Notes: generated by a model from the letters alone, not told the origin. 64,000 nt of DNA from Dactylosporangium fulvum (GCF_025137375.1 NZ_CP073720.1:4612501-4676500); one strand, 5' to 3'; numbered from the stretch's first letter, positions 26,529 to 35,250 are shown. A program made the numbers and translations.

Positions 26529-26960
26529 ATGAGGCTGGGGTACGTCTTTGTCGTGCGAAGAGAACGGGCCGGCCGGCTTGCTCGAACGGGCCTCGGCGGC
26601 TGAGGAGGCCGGCTTCGAGGGGCTGTGGATCTCGGACCTGCTGGGGGTACGAGCTGGAGAAACCGTGCTCATCCACGGGGCCAGCGGGTCGGTGGGGACC
26701 ATCGCCGTTCAGCTGGCTGTTGCCCGCGGCGCAACGGTCATCGGCACCGCGAGCGAAGACAATCAGGACTATGTCCGGTCGTTGGGCGCCATCCCGATGC
26801 TGTACGGCGAGGGCCTCGTCGACCGGATTCGTGCATCGTCCCGGCACGTCGACGCCGTGTTCGACGTGGCCGGCAAAGGTGCGCTCCCCGACTCCATCGT
26901 GCTGCGTGGAGGAACCGACCGGATCGTCACCATCGCCGACCCGGCTGCCGGGTGCCCAGC
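26529..26960 (+). pseudogene. Chimeric relic: LLM oxidoreductase joined to quinone oxidoreductase
   Basis: The start MRLGYV, after a frameshift, continues SLSCEENGPAGLLERA and EEAGFEGLWISD, the N-terminus of F420-dependent luciferase-like (TIGR03557-type) enzymes. It then switches without break to GVRAGETVLIHGASGSVGTIA, the Rossmann part of zinc-type quinone oxidoreductases, which runs to TDRIVTIADPAAG before decaying. Neither protein is complete, so this records a deletion that joined two genes. Confidence 0.75.
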
Positions 26961-26977
26961 CCACCTCCACCGCCCGT

Positions 26978-27120
26978 CGCGGCCAGCCCGTACTGCCGCG
27001 TCGTGGACTCCCCGTGGATGCGGACCTGCACCACGCTGGACTGGCGGACGTACACCACCGCCAGCCTGCCCCGATGTGAGGCGGTGATCTTCGAGGTCGC
27101 CTTCACCGCGACCCGCCCGA
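26978..27120 (-). pseudogene. N-terminal relic of a large serine recombinase
   Basis: The minus strand reads KITASHRGRLAVVYVRQSS then GESTTRQYGLA. This is the catalytic start of resolvase/invertase-type recombinases (VYVRQS with the nucleophilic Ser, then ESTxRQYxL). Only about 45 residues remain. It points to a former mobile element next to the chimeric relic. Confidence 0.75.
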
Positions 27121-27241
27121 GCCAGCAGCACCGCAGCGGTCATGTTCGCCACGGCCATCACGGCCTCGACCGGCTATTCGCCGGCGCCCACGCCTCATCC
27201 CCGTCCGCGCCGTCCGGCCGACCGATCTCACCGTCGACACA

Positions 27242-27703
27242 TCAGTTGTGCCTGTCACCATGATGATCGACGAGGCGGGTGAGCAGGTCGATCAGGTTCC
27301 GCCGGTCGGCTGCGGGCAGCGGGGCGAGGTATTCGTCCTGGGCGGCGGCGAGTAGCCGGTCGAGGTGGGTGAGTTGCTTTCGGCCTGCCGCGGTGATGGT
27401 GATGATGTTGCGTCGGCGGTCTTCTGGGTCGGGTGCGCGCCTGAGGAGTTGCCGTTCGGCGAGGTCGTTGACGGTCGCCACCATGTCGCTGCGGTCGATG
27501 CCGGTGCGGCGACCGAGGGCGGCCTGACTGGCCGGGCCGTACTCCTCCAGCGCGGCGAGCACGGAGTAGTGGTAGCGCCGAACGCCGGCTTGGGCGAGCG
27601 CCTGATCCACGATCCGGTTGGCGGCCAGTGCCGCCTGGTTGGTCAACCTGCTAGGCAGCGCGCGCAGCCGTTGCGGCGGCGGCGTTCCCTCTGTGGTGTC
27701 CAC
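27242..27703 (-). CDS. MarR-family regulator
   Basis: A 153-residue winged-helix repressor from a GTG start. Helix-turn-helix ASQAALGRRTGIDRSDMVATVNDLAERQL, wing PDPEDRRRNIITITAAGRK, with long dimerisation helices at both ends. It is divergent from the MFS gene at 27940, with a nested palindrome in between, so it probably represses that exporter and itself. Confidence 0.9.
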   Translation of the reverse strand: MDTTEGTPPPQRLRALPSRLTNQAALAANRIVDQALAQAGVRRYHYSVLAALEEYGPASQAALGRRTGIDRSDMVATVNDLAERQLLRRAPDPEDRRRNIITITAAGRKQLTHLDRLLAAAQDEYLAPLPAADRRNLIDLLTRLVDHHGDRHN

Positions 27704-27749
27704 AGGGTCAATCTAGCAAATAATTGGCCGCGCCCACGATTAGCTGTAT

Positions 27750-27781
27750 TGTTGGGCGAACCAACGTTGGCCAGCCCAACA
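27750..27781. promoter_or_regulatory. Nested palindromic operator for the MarR regulator
   Basis: The arms TGTTGGGC (27750-27757) and GCCCAACA (27774-27781) are exact complements, and the centre holds the perfect 10-bp palindrome CCAACGTTGG (27761-27770). It lies between the divergent marR gene and the MFS gene. Confidence 0.7.
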
Positions 27782-27939
27782 TATTCGCTGTGTGGAGGTG
27801 CGATCTCTCGTGAGCACAGCCACTACCAAGGCGCCAGACGACGTGCCGGACAGTGCGCCGCCACTGCGTCGCTGGATGGCGCTCGGCACCGCGACCACCG
27901 GTCAGACCTCAACACTCAACCACGATGCAAGGAGATTCC

Positions 27940-29268
27940 TTGAGTACCGACGCCGGTACGACGCCCGCACCGAAGGCGACCCGAAGAGAATGGCTGGGCC
28001 TGGTGGTCCTCGCGCTTCCCACCATGCTCATCGCCATGGGCCTGACCGTCCTGCATCTGGCGCTACCCACGATTACCGCCGACCTGCGGCCCGGCAACAC
28101 CGAGTTGTTGTGGATCGGAGCCTGGACCGGCTTCTTCGGGCTCGGCACGGTGATCGGACCGCTGGTCGGCGGCACGTTCCTGGAGCTGTTCTGGTGGGGC
28201 TCGGTCTTCCTGCTCGGCGTCCCGGTCATGCTGCTGCTGATCGTGCTCGGTCCGCTCGTGCTGCCGGAGTACCGGGACAAGTCGGTCTCCCGCCCGGACC
28301 TGATCAGCGCGATGATGTCCATCGTTGGGGTCCTCGCCCTGATCTTCGGCCTCAAGCGGATCGCAGAGGACGGCCTGCGCCCCGACTCGGGCATCGCCAT
28401 CGTCGTCGGCCTGGCGCTGGCGGCGCTCTTCATCTCTCGCCAGCGCCGGCTCGAGCAGCCCCTGGTCGACCTCTCACTGTTCCGTAACGGCGTGTTCGGC
28501 ACCGCCCTTGGCATGCTCGTGCTGGCGACCCTGCTCTCCGCGGCCTCGCAGTTCTTCGTCATGCAGTACCTGCAACTGGTACGCGGGCTGCCCCCGATTC
28601 AGGCCGGACTCTGGTCGCTGCCCACCACCATCGCGGTCATGATCGGCGCCATGGCGGCCCCTGGCCTCGCCAGCCGCATGAAGCTGAGCAAGCTGCTCGC
28701 CGGCGGCCTGGTGGTCACTGCGGTCGGCATGGTGGCGCTGACCCGAGTCAGTGGTCCCTCCGACCTCTATGTCGCGGTGACAGGGGCGGCCGTCATCGGG
28801 CTCGGGCTCGGGCCGATGGTCGCGCTGGGCACCGGACTGATTGTGGGAGCCGCCCCGCCCGAGCGGGCCGGTGCGGCGTCCGCGATGGCCTCGACCGGCA
28901 CTGAGCTCGGCAGCGCGCTGGCCATCGCGGTGTTCGGCAGCATCGGCTTCGCGGTGTACAGGGCTCAGCTGGCCGACAGGCTCCCCGAAGGGCTGCCCGC
29001 CCCTGTCGTCGAGACGGCCAAGGACAGCCTCGCCGCCGCTGTCAACGTCGCCCGTGAGCTACCGGCCGCCCAGGGCTCCGGGCTGTTGTCGGTGGCCCGT
29101 GAGGCCTTTGTGTACGGCCTGCAGACGACCGCGATCGTTGGCGCGGTGCTCGCCATGCTGCTGGCCATTGCGGCCGCGGCCCTGCTGCGCAACGCCCGGA
29201 CGCCGAGCCCTCCGCCGTCAGGGGAGCCGGACAACGCGGCGAAGTCCTTCGAGAAGCTGCACAACTGA
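27940..29268 (+). CDS. MFS exporter (DHA2/QacA type) with internal deletion
   Basis: The likely start is TTG 27940 behind CAAGGAG. The 442-residue product matches 14-helix drug exporters (VLALPTMLIAMGLTVLHLALP, IGPLVGGTFLELFWWGSVF, LPEYRD, PPERAGAASAMASTGTELG), but after ELLWIG the sequence jumps straight to a late segment (AWTGFFGLGTVIGPLVGG). The region holding helices 2-5 and the motif A loop (GxLaDrxGrkr) is missing, roughly 85 residues compared with relatives. The frame stays open, so it is either a shortened transporter or a recent in-frame deletion that destroyed activity. A short ORF with its own GGAGG site precedes it (from GTG 27810). Confidence 0.8.
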   Translation: MSTDAGTTPAPKATRREWLGLVVLALPTMLIAMGLTVLHLALPTITADLRPGNTELLWIGAWTGFFGLGTVIGPLVGGTFLELFWWGSVFLLGVPVMLLLIVLGPLVLPEYRDKSVSRPDLISAMMSIVGVLALIFGLKRIAEDGLRPDSGIAIVVGLALAALFISRQRRLEQPLVDLSLFRNGVFGTALGMLVLATLLSAASQFFVMQYLQLVRGLPPIQAGLWSLPTTIAVMIGAMAAPGLASRMKLSKLLAGGLVVTAVGMVALTRVSGPSDLYVAVTGAAVIGLGLGPMVALGTGLIVGAAPPERAGAASAMASTGTELGSALAIAVFGSIGFAVYRAQLADRLPEGLPAPVVETAKDSLAAAVNVARELPAAQGSGLLSVAREAFVYGLQTTAIVGAVLAMLLAIAAAALLRNARTPSPPPSGEPDNAAKSFEKLHN

Positions 29269-29292
29269 CTTCCTGGAAAGGGTGGAACTGCC

Positions 29293-31074
29293 ATGCTGGA
29301 TACGAACTCCGCGGCCAACGCGTTCCAGACTCCCGCGGGAGTCTGGAACGGCCTGGTGCACCACGACGACCGGACCGACTCCTTCACCATCTCGTTCGCA
29401 CCCGACGGCACAGTTTCGTTGCGTACCTCCCGCAGCGTGGGCACCGGGGTCTGGAGCGCAGGGCAGCCCGGCCGCTTCTCCTACGAACTCACCGAGCTTT
29501 TCACTCCGGCCGCCGACCAGTCGGGCCGCGTGCAGATCCACGTCGAGGCTCACCTCGAAGGGGCCGCATATCGCGGGATCGGCACCGTCATGGTGTGCAC
29601 CCCCGACGGCGTACCAGTGCACACCACCTCAGCACGGTTCACCGCCGACCACCTCGCCGGCGGGCAGGCGGCCTGGCACGACGTGGTGGGCCTGGCCGCG
29701 CCGATCCGCGGACGCACGCTTCACCCCGGTGACGACGGCTTTGAGGAGGCCTGCTCCGGCTGGTTGCTGACGGTCGAGCACAGGCCCGTGGCGGTCGTGG
29801 TCGCCGCCGACGCCGCCGACGTGGCCGCCGCCGTCCGGTTCGCGGCGGAGGCAGGACGCCCGGTCGCGGTGCAGTCGACCGGGCACGGCAAGTCGGTGCC
29901 TGCGGACGGAGCCGTATTCATCGCCGTCGGGGAGCTGCGCGAGCTGTCGGTGGACCCGGGTGCGGGCACGGCAAGGATCGGAGCCGGGCTGCGGTGGGGT
30001 GAGGTGCTCGCCGCGGCAGCCGAGCACGGCCTCGCACCGCTGTGCGGCTCCTCCGGCAACGTCGGCGTGATGGGCTACCTGACCGGCGGCGGGCTCCCGC
30101 TGGCCGGCCGTACGTACGGCTTCGCCGCCGACCGCCTCCGCTCGCTCGACATCGTCACCGCCGATGGCCTGCTCCGCACCGTCTCGCCCACCCAGGAGCC
30201 CGACCTGTTCTGGGCGGTGCGGGGTGGCAAGAGCAACTTCGGTGTCGTGGTCGCGGCCGAGATTGAGCTGCTGCCGCTGCGCACCATCTACGGCGGCGAG
30301 CTCTACTACCCGGGCGAGGACCCCAGACACGCCGCCCACGTACTCGGCTCCTACCTTGCCTGGGTCAAGGAGCAGCCGGAGGAGATGTCGTCCTCTGTGA
30401 CGTTGCTGCGTTTCCCCGATGCGCCGCAGCTGCCCGAGGAGTTCCGTGGTCGCTCGTTCGTGCAGTTCCGGGTGGTCTACACGGGGGCCGAGGAGCAAGG
30501 CGCGCGGCTGGTGGAGCCGTTGCGTGCGCTCGGTCCGGAGACGGACACCTGCGGCGCGATGCCGTACACCCAGATCACCGAGATCTACAAAGACCCCAAG
30601 ACCCCCGTCATGGCGCACCTGCGCAGCGCGTTGTTGCACGAACTGGACGACGCGGCCGTGGCGGAGTTGATCTCGTTGATCCACTCGTCGACGCCCGGCG
30701 GCCCGTTCCCCAACATCGAGCTACGCCACCTAGGCGGGGCGCTGAACCGGCCGCCCAGCCGTTCGCACGCCGTTAGCACCCAGGGTGCGGCCTTCCACCT
30801 GTGGCTGCGGATGCCGGCTCCGGCCGAGCGGGCCGACGCGGCACGCAAGGCCGCCGACGAGGTGCTGGAGCGGCTTCGGCCGTGGGACACCGGCGCCATG
30901 CTTCCAGGGTTCCTGTTCGACCACGACTCGGCTCCCGAGCGGGTCAGACGGGCCTACACTGAGGCGGACTACCGGCGGCTGGCCACGCTGAAGGCGGAGT
31001 ACGACCCGAACGACCTTTTCCGCATCAACCACAACATCCCGCCGCTCAGCAACGGTGAGCGCACCCGATCCTGA
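29293..31074 (+). CDS. FAD-linked oxidase (BBE-like) with N-terminal beta-rich domain
   Basis: A 593-residue protein 24 bases after the MFS gene. Residues 1-140 form a beta-rich domain (GVWNGLVHHDDRTDSF, YRGIGTVMVCTPDG) unlike usual BBE enzymes and recalling lipocalin-like barrels. From about 145 a PCMH-type FAD domain follows: VAVQSTGHGKSVPADGAV with the His that can bind FAD covalently, GSSGNVGVMGYLTGGGLPLAGR, DLFWAVRGGKSNFGVV. The C-terminal BBE motif is EYDPNDLFRINHN. It oxidises alcohols, sugars or secondary metabolites. Co-transcription with an exporter hints at modification plus export of a compound. Confidence 0.83.
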   Translation: MLDTNSAANAFQTPAGVWNGLVHHDDRTDSFTISFAPDGTVSLRTSRSVGTGVWSAGQPGRFSYELTELFTPAADQSGRVQIHVEAHLEGAAYRGIGTVMVCTPDGVPVHTTSARFTADHLAGGQAAWHDVVGLAAPIRGRTLHPGDDGFEEACSGWLLTVEHRPVAVVVAADAADVAAAVRFAAEAGRPVAVQSTGHGKSVPADGAVFIAVGELRELSVDPGAGTARIGAGLRWGEVLAAAAEHGLAPLCGSSGNVGVMGYLTGGGLPLAGRTYGFAADRLRSLDIVTADGLLRTVSPTQEPDLFWAVRGGKSNFGVVVAAEIELLPLRTIYGGELYYPGEDPRHAAHVLGSYLAWVKEQPEEMSSSVTLLRFPDAPQLPEEFRGRSFVQFRVVYTGAEEQGARLVEPLRALGPETDTCGAMPYTQITEIYKDPKTPVMAHLRSALLHELDDAAVAELISLIHSSTPGGPFPNIELRHLGGALNRPPSRSHAVSTQGAAFHLWLRMPAPAERADAARKAADEVLERLRPWDTGAMLPGFLFDHDSAPERVRRAYTEADYRRLATLKAEYDPNDLFRINHNIPPLSNGERTRS

Positions 31075-31677
31075 TCCGCGCACGACCTGAGGTAAGCATC
31101 GACATGCCAGTCTCGACGGGGAAAGTCGGCTTCGGTGATCGAGGCCGCCAAACTCGCCGGACGCAGGACGTACAGACCTGATACGGAGCGCCGGGTGGAC
31201 CCCGGAGGTGATGCGGGCAGTAGTGACGGCCGAGCTCGCCCGGTTGCTGCTGCCCGCCCGCCAGGGCGGCGCGGAGCGCAGCCGGTCGACACTTACCACG
31301 GCAACGCGTTTATCATCTCAACCGCGTATTCAGCCGCGACGGTGGGCGCGTGGCCACCGGCAGCCTCGGCGAGAACGGCATTCGGCTGGGTACGGCGACC
31401 CGCGCGCAGGTCCGCGAGATCGTCACCGACCCCGCAGCGACCTCCGGACTGCCCCACGACGTCTCGGCGATCAGCTGCCGTCGTCCCGCAGGCGCGGGAC
31501 CAGCTGCTCGACCATGGCCGATCATGCTGGTGCGGTGCGGCTCAGCTCGGCCAAACGTCGGCGTCGCGCTGAGCCTGGTCACCCAGCCGAACACAGCACT
31601 TCAGCTCGCGGCGCTGCTGCGCGGCCGGCCGAGCGTCCTCGGCGGCCCGGAGACCGCACCGACGGGAGAGTCGAACG
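31075..31677. other. 600-base stretch without a recognisable gene
   Basis: Several frames are open because of GC bias, and the plus frame reading RVATGSLGENGIRLGTATRAQVREIV near 31345-31430 looks protein-like, but I cannot match it to a family and find no start with a ribosome site. Probably a decayed gene. Confidence 0.4.
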
Positions 31678-32040
31678 TTGGACACCCGGGCGGACCAATC
31701 CGCGTCAGCGTCGAGCGTGTCCGGGCGGCAATGGGTCGGCCTGGCCGTCCTCGCGGTCTGCGTCGCCCTGTTCGTCGCCGCCTCGGCGCGCTGGCAGCAC
31801 CAGTTCGACCTGCGGATCTACCACGGCGCGGTCCGTTCCTGGGCGCACGGCGGTGACCTGTACGCCTACCGCCAACCGGAGACCGTGCGGGTATTCGGCT
31901 TCATCTATCCACCGTTCGCCGCGATCGCCATGCTGCCCATGACGATCGTGGCGTGGCCGGTCGCCGCCGTTGCCCTCGCGATCACGTCGGTGTCGGGGAC
32001 GCTGCTGCTCTGGCGACGGTTTCACCGGTGGGCACCGACG
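31678..32040 (+). pseudogene. Truncated GT87-type mannosyltransferase
   Basis: From TTG 31678 about 120 residues match the N-terminus of DUF2029/GT87 polyprenol-phosphate mannose-dependent transferases: a first membrane helix, then FDLRIYHGAVRSWAHGGDLYAY and FGFIYPPFAAIAMLPM, with the loop Asp in DLRIY. The remaining membrane domain (usually about 400 residues in total) is gone and the frame runs into the next gene's 5' region. Confidence 0.7.
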
Positions 32041-32134
32041 CTCGCCGGCGATGAGCATGGTGATGGTGGTGCCGGCGTCCGGATCATTTCCGGCGGGTGG
32101 GGCGGCGTTTGGGCGCATCCGGAATCGTGGTGGG

Positions 32135-33196
32135 GTGGTGAGCCTCCGTTGGTGGGCTGTCGTCGCAGCGGTCGCGGTCTCGGCTTCCATCGGCGTTTCG
32201 GTGGCAGCCGTCTGGCTCGGCTTTGGTGTTGCTGATCCGCCGAAGAGCGACCTGCGGCCGGGTGAGGTCCGCACCTTGGTCACCGGCCTGCAGATCCCGT
32301 GGGGCCTCGCCTTCCTCCCGGACGGCTCGGCGTTGGTCACGGAACGGAACACCGCACGGGTCCTGGCGGTGAGCAAGCGCGGTGCGGTCAAGGAAGTCCA
32401 GCGGTTCGCCGACGTGCACGCAACCGGCGAAGGAGGTCTGCTCGGCATCGCGGTGTCGCCGTCGTACCGGACCGACCAGTGGGTGTACGCGTACTATTCG
32501 ACCGCGGTCGACAACCGCATCGTCCGGTTCCACCTCGGCGGCACCCCCGTTTCGGTGCTCACCGGCATCCCACACGCCGACCAGCACAACGGAGGCCGGC
32601 TCGCGTTCGGCCCGGACGGGATGCTTTACGCCAGTACCGGCGACACCGCCAACGGCGAGAACGCCCAGAACCGTCACACCCTCGCCGGCAAGATCCTCCG
32701 CATCACCCCCGACGGCAAGCCGGGTCCCGGCAACCCGTTCGGCACCAGCGCCGTCTTCAGCCTGGGCCATCGCAACGTGGAGGGTCTCGCCTTCGACCCT
32801 CACGGCACGCTGTACGCATCTGAGTTGGGCTTGGAACGCTTCGACGAACTCAACCGCATCGAGGCCGGAAGGAACTACGGCTGGCCGGTGGTGGAGGGCA
32901 AGGGCGGCGACACCCGGTTCGCGAACCCGATCGACGTCTGGGCACCCGAATACGCGTCGCCGAGCGGCATCGCGGTCACCGGTGGCCACGTCTACGTGGC
33001 ATGCCTGCGCGGCAAGCGACTGTGGAAGGTCGGGCTGAACGGACAGCAGCCACAGGCGCTGCTCGTCGGCTCGTACGGGCGGCTACGCACCGTCGCCTCC
33101 GCGCCCGACGGGACGCTGTGGGTGATGACGTCCAATCGGGACGGCAGCGGCGCACCGATCAGCACCGATGATCGCATTCTGCAACTGCTGCCGTAG
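32135..33196 (+). CDS. PQQ-dependent sugar dehydrogenase-like protein (GSDH family)
   Basis: A six-bladed propeller of about 353 residues. GTG 32135 (or 32138) gives a signal-anchor (WWAVVAAVAVSASIGVSVAAVW), so the protein is exported; ATG 32051 is an upstream alternative. Family motifs: IPWGLAFLPDGSALVTER, HNGGRLAFGPDGMLYASTGD, LAGKILRITPDGKPGPGNPF, FSLGHRNVEGLAFDP and RNYGWPVVEG, with the His/Arg residues that hold PQQ and calcium in soluble glucose and aldose dehydrogenases. Outer-surface sugar oxidation is likely; the substrate is not known. Confidence 0.85.
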   Translation: MVSLRWWAVVAAVAVSASIGVSVAAVWLGFGVADPPKSDLRPGEVRTLVTGLQIPWGLAFLPDGSALVTERNTARVLAVSKRGAVKEVQRFADVHATGEGGLLGIAVSPSYRTDQWVYAYYSTAVDNRIVRFHLGGTPVSVLTGIPHADQHNGGRLAFGPDGMLYASTGDTANGENAQNRHTLAGKILRITPDGKPGPGNPFGTSAVFSLGHRNVEGLAFDPHGTLYASELGLERFDELNRIEAGRNYGWPVVEGKGGDTRFANPIDVWAPEYASPSGIAVTGGHVYVACLRGKRLWKVGLNGQQPQALLVGSYGRLRTVASAPDGTLWVMTSNRDGSGAPISTDDRILQLLP

Positions 33197-33220
33197 GCTC
33201 GTCACTCCTCTGTGCGTCCT

Positions 33221-33387
33221 TCACAGTTCCGCCTCCTGCGGCTCGGGTTCGTCGGCGAAACGATCGTCCTGGAAGATCACGCCGATCTGCCGTCGCCAGG
33301 ACTCGACGGACAGCTCGCGCACGTCCCGCCCGTCGACCAGGAGGGGTGCCGCCGTCCGGTTCGTAGAGCCGGGCCAGCACCTTGACA
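33221..33387 (-). pseudogene. Relic of an ABC exporter ATPase
   Basis: The minus strand reads KVLARLYEPDGGTP, shifts frame, then LLVDGRDVRELSVESWRRQIGVIFQDDRFADE and ends at TGA. This is the segment between Walker A and the Q-loop (FQD) of fused membrane/ATPase exporters. The rest is absent. Confidence 0.75.
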
Positions 33388-33410
33388 ATCGTTCGTAGTA
33401 CGAACTAAAT
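33382..33410 (+). promoter_or_regulatory. Promoter with operator in the spacer (MFS gene)
   Basis: TTGACA (33382-33387) and CTAAAT (33405-33410) are exactly 17 bases apart. The spacer is filled by GTTCGTAGTACGAAC (33391-33405), a perfect 7+1+7 palindrome. A bound dimer would block the polymerase directly. It is the first of four related palindromes around the 35.3-kb MarR gene. Confidence 0.8.
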
Positions 33411-33413
33411 TGC

Positions 33414-33426
33414 TTCGCATTACGAA
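33414..33426. promoter_or_regulatory. Second copy of the TTCGYANTRCGAA operator
   Basis: TTCGCATTACGAA follows the first palindrome after eight bases, near the predicted start point. One pair (C/A in the arms) is mismatched. Its centre is 22 bases, about two helical turns, from the first operator. Confidence 0.6.
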
Positions 33427-33454
33427 CATTTCGTTTCGCGAACTAGGAGTTGTC

Positions 33455-34882
33455 ATGGCGACGGCGCAGGAACGGTCGGACGCTGGGGGGACCGGAGCCC
33501 TGGTCGCGCTAGTGGTGGCTGTCTTCGGATACGCGCTTATGCAGACCGTGGTGGTTCCAGCACTGAAGCTGCTGGAGGTCCGATTGCACGCAACTCCCAC
33601 CACGTCGGCCTGGATCCTCACCGCGTTCCTGTTGTCCAGTGCGGTGCTGACCCCACTGCTGGGACGGCTCGGCGACCAGTTCGGCCGGCGAAAGGTCACA
33701 CTGGCAGTCCTGGTTGTCTACGCGATCGGGATGGCTGGTGCCGCAGCGGCGCAGAACATCGGCCAGCTCATTGCCGCACGTGTCGTCCAGGGTGCCGCGC
33801 TGGCGCTGGTTCCGCTGTCGATGGCCATCCTGCGTGAGGCCCTGCCCGTCAAACGGCTCCCGTTCGCGATGGGCTTGGTGTCGGGCGCGGTCGGCGCCGG
33901 CGGGGGTGCCGGCCTGATCGTCGGCGGGCTGCTGGCCGACCACCTGTCGTGGCGGTACCTGTTCGTCCTCGGCACGGCGATCGCCCTGGTGAGTCTGTTG
34001 TTGGCGGCGCTGTGGGTGCCCACCAGCACGTACACCGCCTCGGGCGGGACGGATGTTCCCGGCGCCGTGCTGCTCGCCGGCGGCCTGGTCGCGGTGCTGC
34101 TGGCCTTGGCGAAAGGCCCGTCGTGGGGTTGGTCGTCGGGTCGTGTGCTTGGGCTCTTCGCGCTCGGTCTGGTCCTATTCGCTGTCCTCATCGTCGTGGA
34201 ACGGACCAGGAGCGACGCTCTGCTGGACGTCGGCGAGCTGAGCAATCGCCCGATGCTGATGACGCACACCGCTGCGTTCCTTTTCGGCGCTGGCTCGTAC
34301 TTCTTCTACCTCGCGCTGCCGCTCTACGCGCAGTTGCCGAAAGCTGCCGGTGTCGGCTTCGGCTCCACTATCACGGTGGCCGGCCTGCTCATGCTGCCGG
34401 GGATGCTGGCCGTCGTGCCGGCGAGCATCGCGGTCGGCCGGATCGCCAGGGTGTTGGGGCCGCGCTGGCCGTTGGCCGGAGGCTGGGTACTGTTCGCCGT
34501 CGGATCGGTGCTGCTCGTCCTTGCCCACGACCAGATGTGGCAGCACGCCGTGTTCTACACGATCATCGGTTCCGGGACCGGGCTTGTCATTGGCTCGCTG
34601 CCCAAGCTGATCGCCGACATCGTGCCCCTGGCCCGGACCGGGACGGCCAACGGCATCAACAACATCGCCCGTACCGTCGGCAGCGCCGTGGGTACCGCTC
34701 TCGCCGCCGCAATCATCGCCTCCGCCGGTGCCGGCCCGTTGCCCGACTCCACGTTCACCAGCCTGTTCTGGCTAGCGGCCGCCGCCGCGGCGCTGGGCAT
34801 CGCGGTCGGGTTCTTCGCGGTGAGAGGTGAAGCGACCGCCGCCGCCCCGACCGGCGAACTGGTGACCCAAACGACCGAATGA
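33455..34882 (+). CDS. MFS multidrug exporter (DHA2 family)
   Basis: A 475-residue, about 14-helix transporter starting at ATG 33455 behind TAGGAGT. Motif A is intact (LLGRLGDQFGRRKV after helix 2) and motif C-like glycines are seen (GLVSGAVGAGGGAGLIVGG). It probably exports a drug or metabolite in exchange for protons. Promoter and operators upstream indicate control by the MarR regulator at 35332. Unlike the MFS gene at 27940 it is complete. Confidence 0.9.
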   Translation: MATAQERSDAGGTGALVALVVAVFGYALMQTVVVPALKLLEVRLHATPTTSAWILTAFLLSSAVLTPLLGRLGDQFGRRKVTLAVLVVYAIGMAGAAAAQNIGQLIAARVVQGAALALVPLSMAILREALPVKRLPFAMGLVSGAVGAGGGAGLIVGGLLADHLSWRYLFVLGTAIALVSLLLAALWVPTSTYTASGGTDVPGAVLLAGGLVAVLLALAKGPSWGWSSGRVLGLFALGLVLFAVLIVVERTRSDALLDVGELSNRPMLMTHTAAFLFGAGSYFFYLALPLYAQLPKAAGVGFGSTITVAGLLMLPGMLAVVPASIAVGRIARVLGPRWPLAGGWVLFAVGSVLLVLAHDQMWQHAVFYTIIGSGTGLVIGSLPKLIADIVPLARTGTANGINNIARTVGSAVGTALAAAIIASAGAGPLPDSTFTSLFWLAAAAAALGIAVGFFAVRGEATAAAPTGELVTQTTE

Positions 34883-34892
34883 GCGGGGACCG

Positions 34893-35104
34893 ATGGGCAT
34901 CTTCAGTGCCGCCGAGCTTGCTTTCCTCCATGAGGATCGGTTCAGACTCGGAATCCGTGGCTACGCCGAAGCGATCCCCGGACCACCGGCCGTGATCCGT
35001 CTGGTCCCGAACGGGTGATCAGCTGGGGGCTACCCGAGGGCCGGACGGTCGAGGACACTTGCCGCGCCCGCGATATCCGGGACATCGCGGCCCGACACCC
35101 ATGA
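34893..35104 (+). pseudogene. Relic of a PPOX-class F420-dependent enzyme
   Basis: MGIFSAAELAFLHEDRFRLG is the family's N-terminus; it then jumps to IRGYAEAIPGPPAVIRLVPNG, stops at TGA, and continues one base out of frame as VISWGLPEGRTVEDTCRARDI. The order fits a pyridoxamine-phosphate-oxidase-like protein with a large internal deletion and a frameshift. Confidence 0.75.
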
Positions 35105-35108
35105 CGGG

Positions 35109-35213
35109 TCATGCTCGGACAAGATCCGCAAACACCCGTTGCACCAGATGCGACGTGCGCACCAGCGTCGTGACGACTCCCAGCCCTGACGCCGCATCCG
35201 CCGTAGTGGCCAT
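35109..35213 (-). pseudogene. N-terminal relic of a second MarR regulator
   Basis: From ATG 35213 the minus strand reads 34 residues ending in TLVRTSHLVQRVFADLVRA before TGA. The intact MarR nearby has TLVRCTHLINHVFAEVSRE at the same place. The DNA-binding domain is missing. The palindrome at 35236-35250 sits exactly where this relic's promoter would have been. Confidence 0.7.
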
Positions 35214-35235
35214 AATGACAGGCTAATCGAAACTG

Positions 35236-35250
35236 ATTCGTATTACGAAT
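35236..35250. promoter_or_regulatory. Third copy of the TTCGYANTRCGAA operator
   Basis: ATTCGTATTACGAAT is a perfect 7+1+7 palindrome, 22 bases before the start of the MarR relic. It matches the 33391 site at nearly every position and probably survives from the time when that gene was active. Confidence 0.7.
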
